Positions 49,864 to 58,606 of a DNA stretch of 64,000 nucleotides are shown piece after piece. Both the position numbers and the translations under genes were made by a program. Source of the stretch: Gemmatimonadaceae bacterium (GTDB lineage Bacteria > Gemmatimonadota > Gemmatimonadetes > Gemmatimonadales > Gemmatimonadaceae). Each line of letters opens with the position of its first letter. Within the stretch, counting starts at the first letter, position 1. The notes beneath the pieces are model-generated. The model worked only from the letters and a program-made list of their open reading frames with translations. It was not told the origin of the DNA and made no database searches. The DNA lies in the NCBI GenBank assembly GCA_019752115.1, contig JAIEMN010000024.1, forward strand, positions 62,001 through 126,000, given 5' to 3'.

Positions 49864-50465
49864 ATCCCACGTCGGAGTCTCGTGTGATCGACAAGGCGGC
49901 GATCACCGGTGTCATCCTCTGCGGTGGTCGCGGCCGGCGCATGGGTGGCGTGGACAAGCCCCTCGAACTGCTCAACGGCCGTCCGCTGGTGCGCCACGTG
50001 CGCGAGCGGCTCGTCCAGCAGGTCGGCCGCATTGTCATCAGCGCCAACCGGTCGCTCGACGCCTACTCGTCGTTCGGCGATGTCATCGTCACGGATATCG
50101 AAGCCGGCCTCGGGCCCCTCGAAGGCATCGTGTCGGCGCTGTCGCTGATCGAATCGAGCTGGTTCTTCTGCTGCCCCGGCGACGCCCCCAAGCTCGACCG
50201 TGGCCTCGTGGCCCGCCTCGCCGCGCACGCCGCGGGCGTCGATGCCGTGATTCCCCACGACGGCGAATCGGCACAGCCCCTCTTTCTACTCGGCCGCGCC
50301 ACGCTGCGCCCCGCCATCGAGGCCTATCTGGCGAGCGGCGAACGCGCGGTAACCGCCTTCGTGACCGGCCTGAACGTCACGGTGGTGGACTGCGCGGATA
50401 TCGCGGAGAGCTTTGCGAATGTGAATACGCAGGCGGAACTGGCGGAGATGGCGGGGCGGGAATAG
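49860..50465 (+). CDS. mobA: Molybdenum cofactor guanylyltransferase
   Basis: A 201-residue nucleotidyltransferase that converts molybdopterin to the guanine dinucleotide form required by FdsA. The signature GVILCGGRGRRMGGVDKPL near residue 17 is complete, and CPGDAPKLD near 100 corresponds to the metal-binding Asp loop. GTG 49860 overlaps the fdsD stop (GTGA). It is the last gene of the kor-fds operon, so the cofactor enzyme is made with its client. Confidence 0.93.
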   Translation: MNPTSESRVIDKAAITGVILCGGRGRRMGGVDKPLELLNGRPLVRHVRERLVQQVGRIVISANRSLDAYSSFGDVIVTDIEAGLGPLEGIVSALSLIESSWFFCCPGDAPKLDRGLVARLAAHAAGVDAVIPHDGESAQPLFLLGRATLRPAIEAYLASGERAVTAFVTGLNVTVVDCADIAESFANVNTQAELAEMAGRE

Positions 50466-50518
50466 GCCTTTGTGCCGGGGGCCAGACCTCAACCCCCGAG
50501 AGTTCAGGACGAAGAAGA

Positions 50519-50567
50519 TCAGGGGGGAGAGCTCAGGACCACCGCGGTCCTGAGCTCTCCCCCCTGA
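50519..50567. terminator. 22-bp-stem bidirectional terminator after mobA and malic enzyme
   Basis: Bases 50519-50540 are the perfect reverse complement of 50546-50567, with loop ACCGC. The feature lies between the convergent mobA and malic enzyme stops. On the plus strand it is followed by AATTTCT. Related partial copies flank it (AACCCCCGAGAGTTCAGG upstream, CTCCCCCCTGAGCTCTCAG downstream). Confidence 0.75.
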
Positions 50568-50575
50568 ATTTCTCC

Positions 50576-50593
50576 CCCCTGAGCTCTCAGGGG
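50576..50593. repeat. Second small palindrome related to the adjoining terminator
   Basis: CCCCTGAG at 50576-50583 pairs with CTCAGGGG at 50586-50593 across two bases. It shares its sequence with the right arm of the larger hairpin, so the two could form alternative structures. It lies 14 bases from the malic enzyme stop and may serve the minus strand. Confidence 0.45.
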
Positions 50594-50607
50594 TTAGCAA
50601 ACCATCC

Positions 50608-52239
50608 CTACACCAGACTGTGGTACTCCGGGACATACATCGCCTCCCGCACCGCCTCCGCGATCGACTCCGGACGCTCGCGCCGCGCCAGCCCCTGATC
50701 CCACGCCAGCGTCGCCACCGCCACCGCAATCGCCTGACTCACCTCGCGAATGCGGGAGAGGCTCGGGTAGATGCGCCCCATCGCCAGATCGTCATCGGTG
50801 CACATGTCGGCCAGCGTACGCGCCGCCACGGCGAACATCTCCTCGGTCACGCGCGTGGACTCGGCGACCACCACACCGAGCCCTACGCCCGGGAAGATGT
50901 AGGCATTGTTCCCCTGCCCCGGTACGTGGGCCTTGCCCTTGTACTCCACCGGCGCAAACGGGCTGCCGCTCGCAAAGATCGCCGCGCCGTTCGTCTCCGT
51001 ATACGCCTCACGCGCCGTGCACTCCGCCTTGGACGTCGGGTTCGAGAGCGCCATGATGATCGGCCGCGGATTGTACACCGCCATCGCGCGCAGGATCTCC
51101 GGCGTGAACTGGCTCGGCGTCCCCGAGACACCAATGATCGCGTGCGGCTTGATGCTGTGCACCGCCTCGAGCAGCGTGGCCGTGGGCGCGTGATCGTGCG
51201 CATACGGCTTCTTGTGATGCGCGAGGTCCGTGCGCGACTGCACCACCAGCCCCTTCGAGTCCACGAACCAGCAGCGCCGACGCGCCTCGGCTTCGGGCAC
51301 CCCCGCCTGCATCATCGCATTCACGACCAGGTCGCCAATGCCGATGCCCGCTTCGCCGGCGCCGTGGAACAGCAGCCGCATCTCGTGCAGCGGCACACCA
51401 GTGAGACGCGACGCCGAATAGAGACCGCCGAGCGTCACCGACGCCGTTCCCTGAATGTCGTCGTTGAAGGTGCAGATCTGGTTACGCCACTTCTCCAGCA
51501 GCACGAACGCGTTGCTGTTGCCGAAGTCCTCGAACTGCAGGCAGGCCTTGGGGAAGCGCTCCTGCACCGCCTCGATGAACTCGGTGATGAGCGCGTCGTA
51601 CGCCGGGCCGCGCAGGCGCGGGCGCCGCAGCCCCATGTACGCATGGCTTTCGCGCAGCGCCGTGTTCTCGGTGCCCACGTCGATCGTGATGGGCAGACAC
51701 TGATGCGGCGACACACCGGCGCACGCCGTGTAGAGCGTGAGCTTGCCGATCGGGATACCCATGCCGTTCGCGCCCAGATCGCCGAGGCCGAGGATGCGCT
51801 CGCCGTCGGTCACCACGATCATGCGCACGTCGTCGTGCGGCCAGTTCGCGAGGACCTCGCGCACCTTGCCCGCATCTTCAGCCGTCACGTAGAGGCCGCG
51901 CGACCGGCGGAAGATGCGCCCGAACTCCTGACACGCCTCACCGACGGTGGGCGTGTAGAGCACCGGCATCAGCTCCTCGAGGTGGTCCATCACGAGCCGG
52001 TAGAAGAGCGTGATGTTCCGGTCGTGGAGGCCGACGAGGTAGATGTACTGGTCGAGCGGTGTCGGCTTGCCGCGGACGGCGGGCACGATACGCTCGAGCT
52101 GTTCATCCTGGGTCATGATGCGCGGCGGGAGGAGGCCGCGCAGGCCGAGCGCTTCACGCTCCGCTTCAGTGAATGCCGTCCCCTTGTTGAGGACGGGATC
52201 ATTCAACAGGTCAGCCCCTCGCTTGAGTGGCGTATGCAT
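50608..52239 (-). CDS. NAD-dependent malic enzyme
   Basis: A 543-residue malic enzyme (oxidative decarboxylation of malate to pyruvate). The length and YTPTVGEACQEF near residue 95 match the large NAD-type SfcA/MaeA group. GERILGLGDLGANGMGIPIGKL (two parts near residues 150-170) is the malic enzyme signature. FHGAGEAGIGIGDL is the nucleotide-binding motif, and TFNDDIQGTASV supplies metal-binding Asp. ATG 52239 has GGAG six bases upstream; the longer open frame overlaps nuoN and is rejected. It starts 29 bases after the nuoN stop on the same strand, so it may be read from the nuo transcript. Confidence 0.94.
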   Translation of the reverse strand: MHTPLKRGADLLNDPVLNKGTAFTEAEREALGLRGLLPPRIMTQDEQLERIVPAVRGKPTPLDQYIYLVGLHDRNITLFYRLVMDHLEELMPVLYTPTVGEACQEFGRIFRRSRGLYVTAEDAGKVREVLANWPHDDVRMIVVTDGERILGLGDLGANGMGIPIGKLTLYTACAGVSPHQCLPITIDVGTENTALRESHAYMGLRRPRLRGPAYDALITEFIEAVQERFPKACLQFEDFGNSNAFVLLEKWRNQICTFNDDIQGTASVTLGGLYSASRLTGVPLHEMRLLFHGAGEAGIGIGDLVVNAMMQAGVPEAEARRRCWFVDSKGLVVQSRTDLAHHKKPYAHDHAPTATLLEAVHSIKPHAIIGVSGTPSQFTPEILRAMAVYNPRPIIMALSNPTSKAECTAREAYTETNGAAIFASGSPFAPVEYKGKAHVPGQGNNAYIFPGVGLGVVVAESTRVTEEMFAVAARTLADMCTDDDLAMGRIYPSLSRIREVSQAIAVAVATLAWDQGLARRERPESIAEAVREAMYVPEYHSLV

Positions 52240-52268
52240 ATCAGCTCCAGCTGTGCTTTGAGGCAGCG

Positions 52269-53654
52269 TTACAGCCGCGCCAGCACCCACCCGGGGAGGA
52301 TGGTGAGTGCCAGGGTGGCAGCGAGACAGAGGATGCCGGCCGCACGGGACAGCGCGGCGCCGGTCGTTGCCGGCACCACGCCACGATCGGCGCTCATGAA
52401 CATCCGCATGATCACGCGGAGATAGAAGTACAGGCCCAGGAAGCTGCCCACGAGACCCAACACGGCCCACGTGGTGAAGCCGGCGGCCAGGACCGACTTG
52501 AAGATCAGGAACTTCGCCGTGAAGCCGGGGAGCGGCGGCAAGCCAGCAAGCGAGAGCATGGCCACGGCAATGAGGGTGGCAGCCATCGGGTCGCGATGGA
52601 ACAGCCCCTCCAGCGATTCCATGGCATCGCGCTGGACATCGTTGGCGTGCGCCGGCAGCGCCGCGAACGCCAGCAGGTTGGCCGCCGAGTACGTGATGAT
52701 GTAGAACGTGATCGCCTCAAACCGCCCTTCCGGCGCGCCCAGGAACGCGTAGAAGAGATAGCCGGCGTGCGCGATGCTCGAGTACGCGATCATGCGCCGC
52801 AGCGAGTGCTGCTTCATCGCCGCGAGGTTGCCCCAGACGATGGACACCAGCGGCAATCCGGCCATGATCCCGACCATGGGCCCGGCGGGCACGGCGTTCC
52901 CGAAGAGACGCAGCGCCACCACGAGGATGGCCGCCTTGGAGAGCGTCGCCATGTAGGCCGTGACCGGCACGCTGGCGCCTTCGTAGGTATCGGGTGCCCA
53001 CGCGTGGAACGGCACCACCGCCGCCTTGATGTACAGGGCGAGCAGCACCAGCACGACCGCCGTCCGGGCCATCAGATCACCGGAAGCCAGCGCCATCGTG
53101 AACGCGCTGGTGGCCATCGAGCCCGTGGCGCCATACACCAGCGACAAGCCCATCAGCAGCGTGGCCGACGCCGCGCCACTCAACACCAGATACTTGAGCG
53201 CCGATTCCGCCGCCTGGGGGCGCTTGAACGCCAGCACGATCAGCGCATACGTGGGAATCGACAGCAGTTCGATCCCGAGGAACAGCACCAGCGCGTTCTC
53301 GGCGCTCGGCAACAGCGCCAGCCCATACAGGGAGCAGAGCAGCAGGAGCGGGAACTCCACATCCTCGAACTCGGTGCGCGACATGAGCAGCACCGGCAGC
53401 GCCAGCAGCAGCAGGGACCCCTTGGTCAGGTAGATGACCGGGTTCACGACGAGCTGCCCCAGGAACGGCTCGGTCGACACACCGAGCGACGCCAACCAGA
53501 ACGCCGCGCCACTGCTCGCCACGATCACCAGCGCCGCTACCGGCAGCGCCAGCGCCCGGGACATGCGCAACAGGGCAAGCACGATCAGCACCACCATCCC
53601 GCCGAGCAGCAGGTGCTCGGGGAGCATGGTGCGCAGCACATCACTACCGGGCAT
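52269..53654 (-). CDS. nuoN: NADH-quinone oxidoreductase subunit N
   Basis: A 461-residue antiporter-like membrane subunit of complex I, part of the proton-pumping arm. About 13-14 hydrophobic segments are present. The family lysine/proline helix is visible in YIKAAVVPFHAWAPDTYEGA near residue 210. HSLRRMIAYSSIAHAGY near residue 290 and GLPPLPGFTAKF near residue 370 are also diagnostic. It overlaps nuoM by 11 bases and is the last nuo gene. Confidence 0.95.
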   Translation of the reverse strand: MPGSDVLRTMLPEHLLLGGMVVLIVLALLRMSRALALPVAALVIVASSGAAFWLASLGVSTEPFLGQLVVNPVIYLTKGSLLLLALPVLLMSRTEFEDVEFPLLLLCSLYGLALLPSAENALVLFLGIELLSIPTYALIVLAFKRPQAAESALKYLVLSGAASATLLMGLSLVYGATGSMATSAFTMALASGDLMARTAVVLVLLALYIKAAVVPFHAWAPDTYEGASVPVTAYMATLSKAAILVVALRLFGNAVPAGPMVGIMAGLPLVSIVWGNLAAMKQHSLRRMIAYSSIAHAGYLFYAFLGAPEGRFEAITFYIITYSAANLLAFAALPAHANDVQRDAMESLEGLFHRDPMAATLIAVAMLSLAGLPPLPGFTAKFLIFKSVLAAGFTTWAVLGLVGSFLGLYFYLRVIMRMFMSADRGVVPATTGAALSRAAGILCLAATLALTILPGWVLARL

Positions 53655-55185
53655 CGGACACCATCCCGGCGGCCATTACCGCCTGCTGAAAGTGCTTCGC
53701 GGCGCGCTCGGTCTTCTGCAGCGCCCCGTTGGGGAAGAGGCCGAGCCAGAACACCGCCACCGCGAGCGTCGTGAGCAGGAACGTCTCCCGCCCGGACAGA
53801 TCACTCAGCGCTTCCCCGTGGGGCGTCTTGGTCGGCCCGAAGAGGAAGGTGAGCGCGAAGCGGAGCATATAGAGCGCCCCGAGCACCACCCCGGTGCACG
53901 CCACGACCGCCAGGATCAGCGGGCCATTGTTTCCATCGAGATGCTGCGGCCACGCCGCGGTGAACGCGCCCATCAGCGACATGAACTCGCCGGTGAAGCC
54001 GCTGGTGGTGGGAAGGCCCACCGAGGCCAGAGTGAACACCAGGAAGAACACCGCATAGCGCGGGATCTGCCGTGCGAGGCCGCCATACGCCGCGAGCTCG
54101 CGGGTGTGGCACCGCTCGTACACCATGCCCACGAGCAGGAAGAGCCCACCGGCCACCAGCCCGTGGCTCACCATCTGCACGATCGCTCCCTGAATGCCCA
54201 CGAGGTCGAGGCTCAGGAGCCCCAGCATCACGTAGCCCAGATGGCTGATGGAGGAGTAGGCGATGATCTTCTTGATGTCCGTCTGCACGAGCGCGAGGCA
54301 GGCGCCGTACACGATGCTCACGACGGAGAGCGTCATGAGCAGGGGCGTCAGCTGCCGCGTGGCATCCGGAAAGAGCGGGAAGCCCAGCTTCATGAAGCCG
54401 TACGTGCCCATCTTGAGCAGCACACCGGCCAGAATCACCGAGCCCGGCGTCGGCGCCTCGACGTGCGCATCCGGCAGCCAGGTATGGAGCGGCACCACCG
54501 GCACCTTGATCGCGAAGCTCAGCGCGAACGCACCGAGCAGCGGCATCTGCACCGCCAGCGGCAGCGTGACCTTCTGCAGATCGGCGAAGGCGAAGCTCGC
54601 CACCCCGCCCTGCGCCTGCAGCTGGATGGCCAGATAGATCAGCGCCGCCAGCATCAGGATGGAGCCGAACGCCGTGTAGAGCACGAACTTGATGGTCGCA
54701 TACGCGCGCCGTGCCCCGCCCCAGATCCCGATCATGAAGAACATCGGGATCAGCATCGCTTCCCAGAACAGATAGAACAGGAAGAGATCCTGCGCGAGGA
54801 AGGCGCCCATCATGGCGAACTGGAGCAGCAGCACCATCACGTGGAAGAGCCGCACATCCTTTTCGATGGCATGCGTGGCGCCCACGATCACCAGCGGCCC
54901 GAGGAACGCCGTGAGCAGCACCAGCAGCACATTCGCGCCATCGAGGCCGATGGCGTAGTGCACGCCCCACTCGGCGATCCACGGCACGTTGGTGGCAAAC
55001 TGCAGCCCATCGACGCCGCCATCGAAGGCGCGATACAACACCAGCGCCAGCACGAACTGGATACCCAGCAGCACGGTACTGACGGCACGCACCTCGCTGG
55101 TCTTGTCGCGCGGGATCAGCAGCAGCGCCAGCGCACCGGCCAGCGGCAGCCACAGAATCACGTTCAGCATCAGCGCCTCAGACAT
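53644..55185 (-). CDS. nuoM: NADH-quinone oxidoreductase subunit M
   Basis: A 513-residue antiporter-like subunit of complex I. The proton-path motif KVPVVPLHTWLPDAHVEAPT is near residue 220, DIKKIIAYSSISHLGYV near residue 300 and GLPTTSGFTGEF near 400. About 14 membrane segments are present. FWEAMLIPMFFMIGIWGG near residue 140 holds the conserved Glu. It overlaps nuoL by 8 bases and nuoN by 11, in the standard L-M-N order. Confidence 0.96.
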   Translation of the reverse strand: MSEALMLNVILWLPLAGALALLLIPRDKTSEVRAVSTVLLGIQFVLALVLYRAFDGGVDGLQFATNVPWIAEWGVHYAIGLDGANVLLVLLTAFLGPLVIVGATHAIEKDVRLFHVMVLLLQFAMMGAFLAQDLFLFYLFWEAMLIPMFFMIGIWGGARRAYATIKFVLYTAFGSILMLAALIYLAIQLQAQGGVASFAFADLQKVTLPLAVQMPLLGAFALSFAIKVPVVPLHTWLPDAHVEAPTPGSVILAGVLLKMGTYGFMKLGFPLFPDATRQLTPLLMTLSVVSIVYGACLALVQTDIKKIIAYSSISHLGYVMLGLLSLDLVGIQGAIVQMVSHGLVAGGLFLLVGMVYERCHTRELAAYGGLARQIPRYAVFFLVFTLASVGLPTTSGFTGEFMSLMGAFTAAWPQHLDGNNGPLILAVVACTGVVLGALYMLRFALTFLFGPTKTPHGEALSDLSGRETFLLTTLAVAVFWLGLFPNGALQKTERAAKHFQQAVMAAGMVSDAR

Positions 55186-57073
55186 AGCGCCAGCTCCAGA
55201 GCAAGGCGCCCACGAGGCCCAGCATCACGAACAGCGCGTACAGCTGCAGGCTGCCCGTTTGCAGGCGGCCCAGCAGACCGGCCGTCCATTGCGCGAAGCC
55301 TCCAAGCCCATTGAGCGTCCCGTCGAGCAGCAGCTTGTCGCCGCCACGGAAGAGGACGTTCTCGGAAATCCACGCCAGTGGCTTCACGATCACGAGCTCG
55401 TAGAGCTCGTCTACGAAGTACTTGCCGCTCAGCAACCGGTGCACCGGCGCAAAGGTTTTGGCGAGCGACTCCGCCCGAGACGCGGGGCCGCTGTATACGA
55501 CGATCGCCGCACCGACGCCAACGAACGCGATCACGATGGAGGCGTAGAGCAGCGTATGCTCCATGGGCTCGAGGGCTTCCACGACCTTTGGCAGTGGCAG
55601 CAGCGGCTCGAGGAAGTGCGGCAGCTTGATGTAGCCGCCAACCGCCGAGAGGACGGCCAGCACGCCGAGCACGCCGGTCATGCTGAGCGGCGACTCGTGC
55701 ACATGATGCTCAACCTCATGGCTCATGCGCGATGCGCCAAAGAACGTGAGCCACAGCAGGCGTGTCATGTAGAACGCCGTCATGAGCGCGGTCAGCGCCG
55801 CGAGCCCCCAGAGCCACGCCGCCCCGCCGTGCTCGCTTGAGAAGGTGTACCAGAGGATCTCGTCTTTCGAGAAGAAGCCGGCGAGCCCCGGAATCCCCGC
55901 GATGGCCGCGGTGGCAATGGCAAACGTGTAGAACGTCACCGGGATGTGCTTCCGCAGCCCGCCCATCTTCCGGATGTCCTGCTCCCCACCCAGCGCGTGG
56001 ATCACGCTGCCGGCGCCCAGGAACAGACACGCCTTGAAGAAGGCGTGGGTCACCACGTGGAAGATCGCCACGCCATACGCGCCCACGCCCAGCGCCAGAA
56101 ACATGAAGCCCAGCTGCGAGACGGTGGAGTAGGCCAGCACCTTCTTGATGTCGTTCTGCACGAGCGCGATCGTCGCCGCGAAGAACGCCGTCAGCACGCC
56201 CACGACGGCGATCACGTGGCTCGCCTCGGGGGCCATCGCATACACGCCATGCATGCGGGCCACGAGGTACACGCCCGCCGTGACCATGGTGGCCGCGTGA
56301 ATGAGCGCCGAGACGGGCGTCGGACCGGCCATGGCGTCGGGGAGCCACACATAGAGCGGGATCTGCGCCGATTTGCCGGTGGCGCCCACAAACAGCAGCA
56401 GCCCGACCAGACTCGCGCTCACCATGGTGACCGGCCCCGCCGCGAACGCCGCATTGATGGCGTCCATGTCGAGCGTGCCGAACGCGCGGTACAGCAGGAA
56501 CATGCCGAGCAGGAAGCCGGCGTCGCCGATGCGGTTCGTGATGAACGCCTTCCGGCCGGCCTTGGCGTTGGCAAGATCGTCGAACCAGAAACCGATCAGC
56601 AGATACGACGCGAGCCCGACCCCTTCCCACCCCACGAAGAGCACGAGCATCGAGCGCCCGAGCACCAGCAGGAGCATGAAGAACAGGAAGAGATTCAGGT
56701 ACGCAAAGAAGCGCCCGAAGCTCTTGTCGTCGTGCATGTAGCCCGTCGAATAGATGTGGATCACACTGCCCACACCCGTCACGATGAGCGTCATGACCGC
56801 ACTGAGGCGATCGAAGTAGAAGGCGATGTCGAAGCTCGTGCCGCCCACCGCCGCCCAGCGGTAGAAGGGCTCCACGATGGGCGTGAACCCGCTCGCCTGC
56901 AGTTGCAGGAAGGTGGCGATCGTGAGCCCGAACGCCGCCAGCGGCATCGCGCAGCCGATGAGCGCCGAGGCCGTATGGCCGAGCTTCTTGCCGCCGAATG
57001 CCGTGGCCAGGGTGCCATTGATGGCGAACCCGACCAGTGGCAGGAGTGCAATGAGGGCCAGGGGATGTGCCAT
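55178..57073 (-). CDS. nuoL: NADH-quinone oxidoreductase subunit L
   Basis: A 631-residue distal antiporter-like subunit with its long C-terminal lateral helix region. Key stretches are GWEGVGLASYLLIGFW near residue 150, SAQIPLYVWLPDAMAGPTPVSALIHAATMV (two parts near 235-265) and NDIKKVLAYSTVSQLG near residue 310. Final helices anchor the lateral element. It begins 6 bases after the nuoK stop and overlaps nuoM. The length is normal. Confidence 0.96.
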   Translation of the reverse strand: MAHPLALIALLPLVGFAINGTLATAFGGKKLGHTASALIGCAMPLAAFGLTIATFLQLQASGFTPIVEPFYRWAAVGGTSFDIAFYFDRLSAVMTLIVTGVGSVIHIYSTGYMHDDKSFGRFFAYLNLFLFFMLLLVLGRSMLVLFVGWEGVGLASYLLIGFWFDDLANAKAGRKAFITNRIGDAGFLLGMFLLYRAFGTLDMDAINAAFAAGPVTMVSASLVGLLLFVGATGKSAQIPLYVWLPDAMAGPTPVSALIHAATMVTAGVYLVARMHGVYAMAPEASHVIAVVGVLTAFFAATIALVQNDIKKVLAYSTVSQLGFMFLALGVGAYGVAIFHVVTHAFFKACLFLGAGSVIHALGGEQDIRKMGGLRKHIPVTFYTFAIATAAIAGIPGLAGFFSKDEILWYTFSSEHGGAAWLWGLAALTALMTAFYMTRLLWLTFFGASRMSHEVEHHVHESPLSMTGVLGVLAVLSAVGGYIKLPHFLEPLLPLPKVVEALEPMEHTLLYASIVIAFVGVGAAIVVYSGPASRAESLAKTFAPVHRLLSGKYFVDELYELVIVKPLAWISENVLFRGGDKLLLDGTLNGLGGFAQWTAGLLGRLQTGSLQLYALFVMLGLVGALLWSWRYV

Positions 57074-57079
57074 GCGCCC

Positions 57080-57382
57080 TTAACCCTTGAGCTGAGTGAA
57101 GCGATCGAGATCGAGCGAGCGCGCATGCCGCACGAGCAGCAGCACGATCGGGATCGCGAGAGCCACCTCGGCGGTGGCCACCACAAAGACGAGGAACACC
57201 ATGACCGCCCCGGCCGCGTCGCCGCGCGCCTGCGAGAAGGTCACGAGGCTCAAGTTCACACCGTTGAGCATGAGCTCCATGCACATCAGCATCACGAGCG
57301 CGTTGCGCCGGATCACGACCCCCAGAAAGCCCAGCACGAACAGGGCGCCGGAGAGGAAGAGCAGCGCCTGGGTCTTATCCAC
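57080..57382 (-). CDS. nuoK: NADH-quinone oxidoreductase subunit K
   Basis: A 100-residue, three-helix membrane subunit. NALVMLMCMELMLNGVNLS carries the conserved membrane Glu of the proton pathway, and FVVATAEVALAIPIV the second. The start is taken as GTG 57382 (M)DKTQALLF, because GGGAGG lies 7 bases upstream and the resulting length is exactly typical. An in-frame GTG 15 bases earlier would add five residues. It overlaps the nuoJ stop by 8 bases. Confidence 0.93.
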   Translation of the reverse strand: MDKTQALLFLSGALFVLGFLGVVIRRNALVMLMCMELMLNGVNLSLVTFSQARGDAAGAVMVFLVFVVATAEVALAIPIVLLLVRHARSLDLDRFTQLKG

Positions 57383-57911
57383 GGGTCGCCTCCCCACTGG
57401 CCGCCGGCGCGGCCGCCGCCTGCGTCCGACGGCTCACGTTGATCACCGCCAGCGCCGCCACGATCGCAGACACCAGCAGCACCGTGGTGAGTTCGAACTC
57501 GAGCCAGTACTGGCTCAGAAACGCGGAGGAAAACTGCACGAGGCCGAACGTGGACGTCCCGGTGACCGTGGTGACCGGCGCATTGCCGCTGCGCGAGACC
57601 GCCACACCGAGCACCCCGCTCAGCGCGGCGCCAACGACCACCCCCGGAATCAGCCACTTCGAGAAGCGACGTTGCCCGGCGGGTTCACGCAGCTGCAGGA
57701 GCATGATCACGTAGACCATGAACACCATCACGGCGCCGACGTAGATCAGCACCTGAAAGGCCGCAATGAAGTGCACGCCCAGGAGGCCGTAGACGGCGCC
57801 GAGCGCCGTCATCGTGGTGATCAGGGCCAGCGCGACGCGCATGGGCTCCCGCAACACCAGCATCGAGGCCGCACTCACCAGCGCCAGCGCGCCGATGAGG
57901 GCCAGGATCAC
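57375..57911 (-). CDS. nuoJ: NADH-quinone oxidoreductase subunit J
   Basis: A 178-residue membrane subunit with five hydrophobic segments. HFIAAFQVLIYVGAVMVFMVYVIMLL (two parts near residues 50-75) is the conserved third-helix region with the pi-bulge. The start is GTG 57911, which overlaps the nuoI stop as GTGA; the open frame continues upstream through nuoI but the hydrophobic start MILALIGALALV fits this codon. The C-terminal Ala-rich tail (AAAAPAASGEA) is not conserved. Confidence 0.92.
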   Translation of the reverse strand: MILALIGALALVSAASMLVLREPMRVALALITTMTALGAVYGLLGVHFIAAFQVLIYVGAVMVFMVYVIMLLQLREPAGQRRFSKWLIPGVVVGAALSGVLGVAVSRSGNAPVTTVTGTSTFGLVQFSSAFLSQYWLEFELTTVLLVSAIVAALAVINVSRRTQAAAAPAASGEATRG

Positions 57912-58606
57912 GGTTTCGATGACTGGCGCCCTCGCTGCACGTTCGCGCTCAGCGTGAGCGGAACGGGTTTGGGGGGATAGGGCTTCGCCACGTCCGACTG
58001 CGGCTTCCACGTCAGCATCTCATCCATGGTCAGCCACATGTTGTAGCGGTCTTCCGAGACGAGATCGGGGACGTCCTGCTGCATGCGGATGGCATCCTCC
58101 GGGCACGCCTCCACGCAGAGGCCGCAGAAGACGCACCGCGAGTAGTCGATCTCGAAGCGCACCGGATACTTGGGGTGCGCCGGATCGTTCGGATCAAATC
58201 CCGACTCGATCTCGATCACCTTGGCCGGACAGACCGTCGCGCACATGTTGCACGCGATACACTGCGGCGACCCGTCGGGGCGCTGTGTCAGGATATGCTT
58301 GCCGCGGTTGCGTGGCGCGAAGTCCGCCCGCTTCTCCTCGGGGTAGTACGTCGTCACCGCGCCTTTCCGGCCGGTGAGCCACTTCCCCATGTTCCGCAGG
58401 AACACGCCCGTGGTGATCGCCATGCCGCGCAGCACCTCAGGGAGATAGAGCTTCTCCCAGAGCGTCAGCGTGGGCTCGTTCCAGTACTGCTTGCGCGCAT
58501 ACCGCACGGGCGGCTTGCGCGGGCGCGTCGGCACCGAGGCCGACGGCGCAGCGGCCGGGACGGACACGTCGTCCACATCCGGGCGCATCGGTTCGATCGC
58601 GGTCAT
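57908..58606 (-). CDS. nuoI: NADH-quinone oxidoreductase subunit I (2x 4Fe-4S)
   Basis: A 232-residue ferredoxin-like subunit linking the peripheral clusters to N2. Two 4Fe-4S motifs are present, CIACNMCATVCP near residue 116 and CVFCGLCVEACPED near residue 155. An N-terminal extension of about 45 residues, rich in Pro/Ala/Val, precedes the first conserved segment (LTLWEKLYLPEVLRG). ATG 58606 has GGGAGG upstream and overlaps nuoH by ATGA. Confidence 0.95.
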   Translation of the reverse strand: MTAIEPMRPDVDDVSVPAAAPSASVPTRPRKPPVRYARKQYWNEPTLTLWEKLYLPEVLRGMAITTGVFLRNMGKWLTGRKGAVTTYYPEEKRADFAPRNRGKHILTQRPDGSPQCIACNMCATVCPAKVIEIESGFDPNDPAHPKYPVRFEIDYSRCVFCGLCVEACPEDAIRMQQDVPDLVSEDRYNMWLTMDEMLTWKPQSDVAKPYPPKPVPLTLSANVQRGRQSSKP

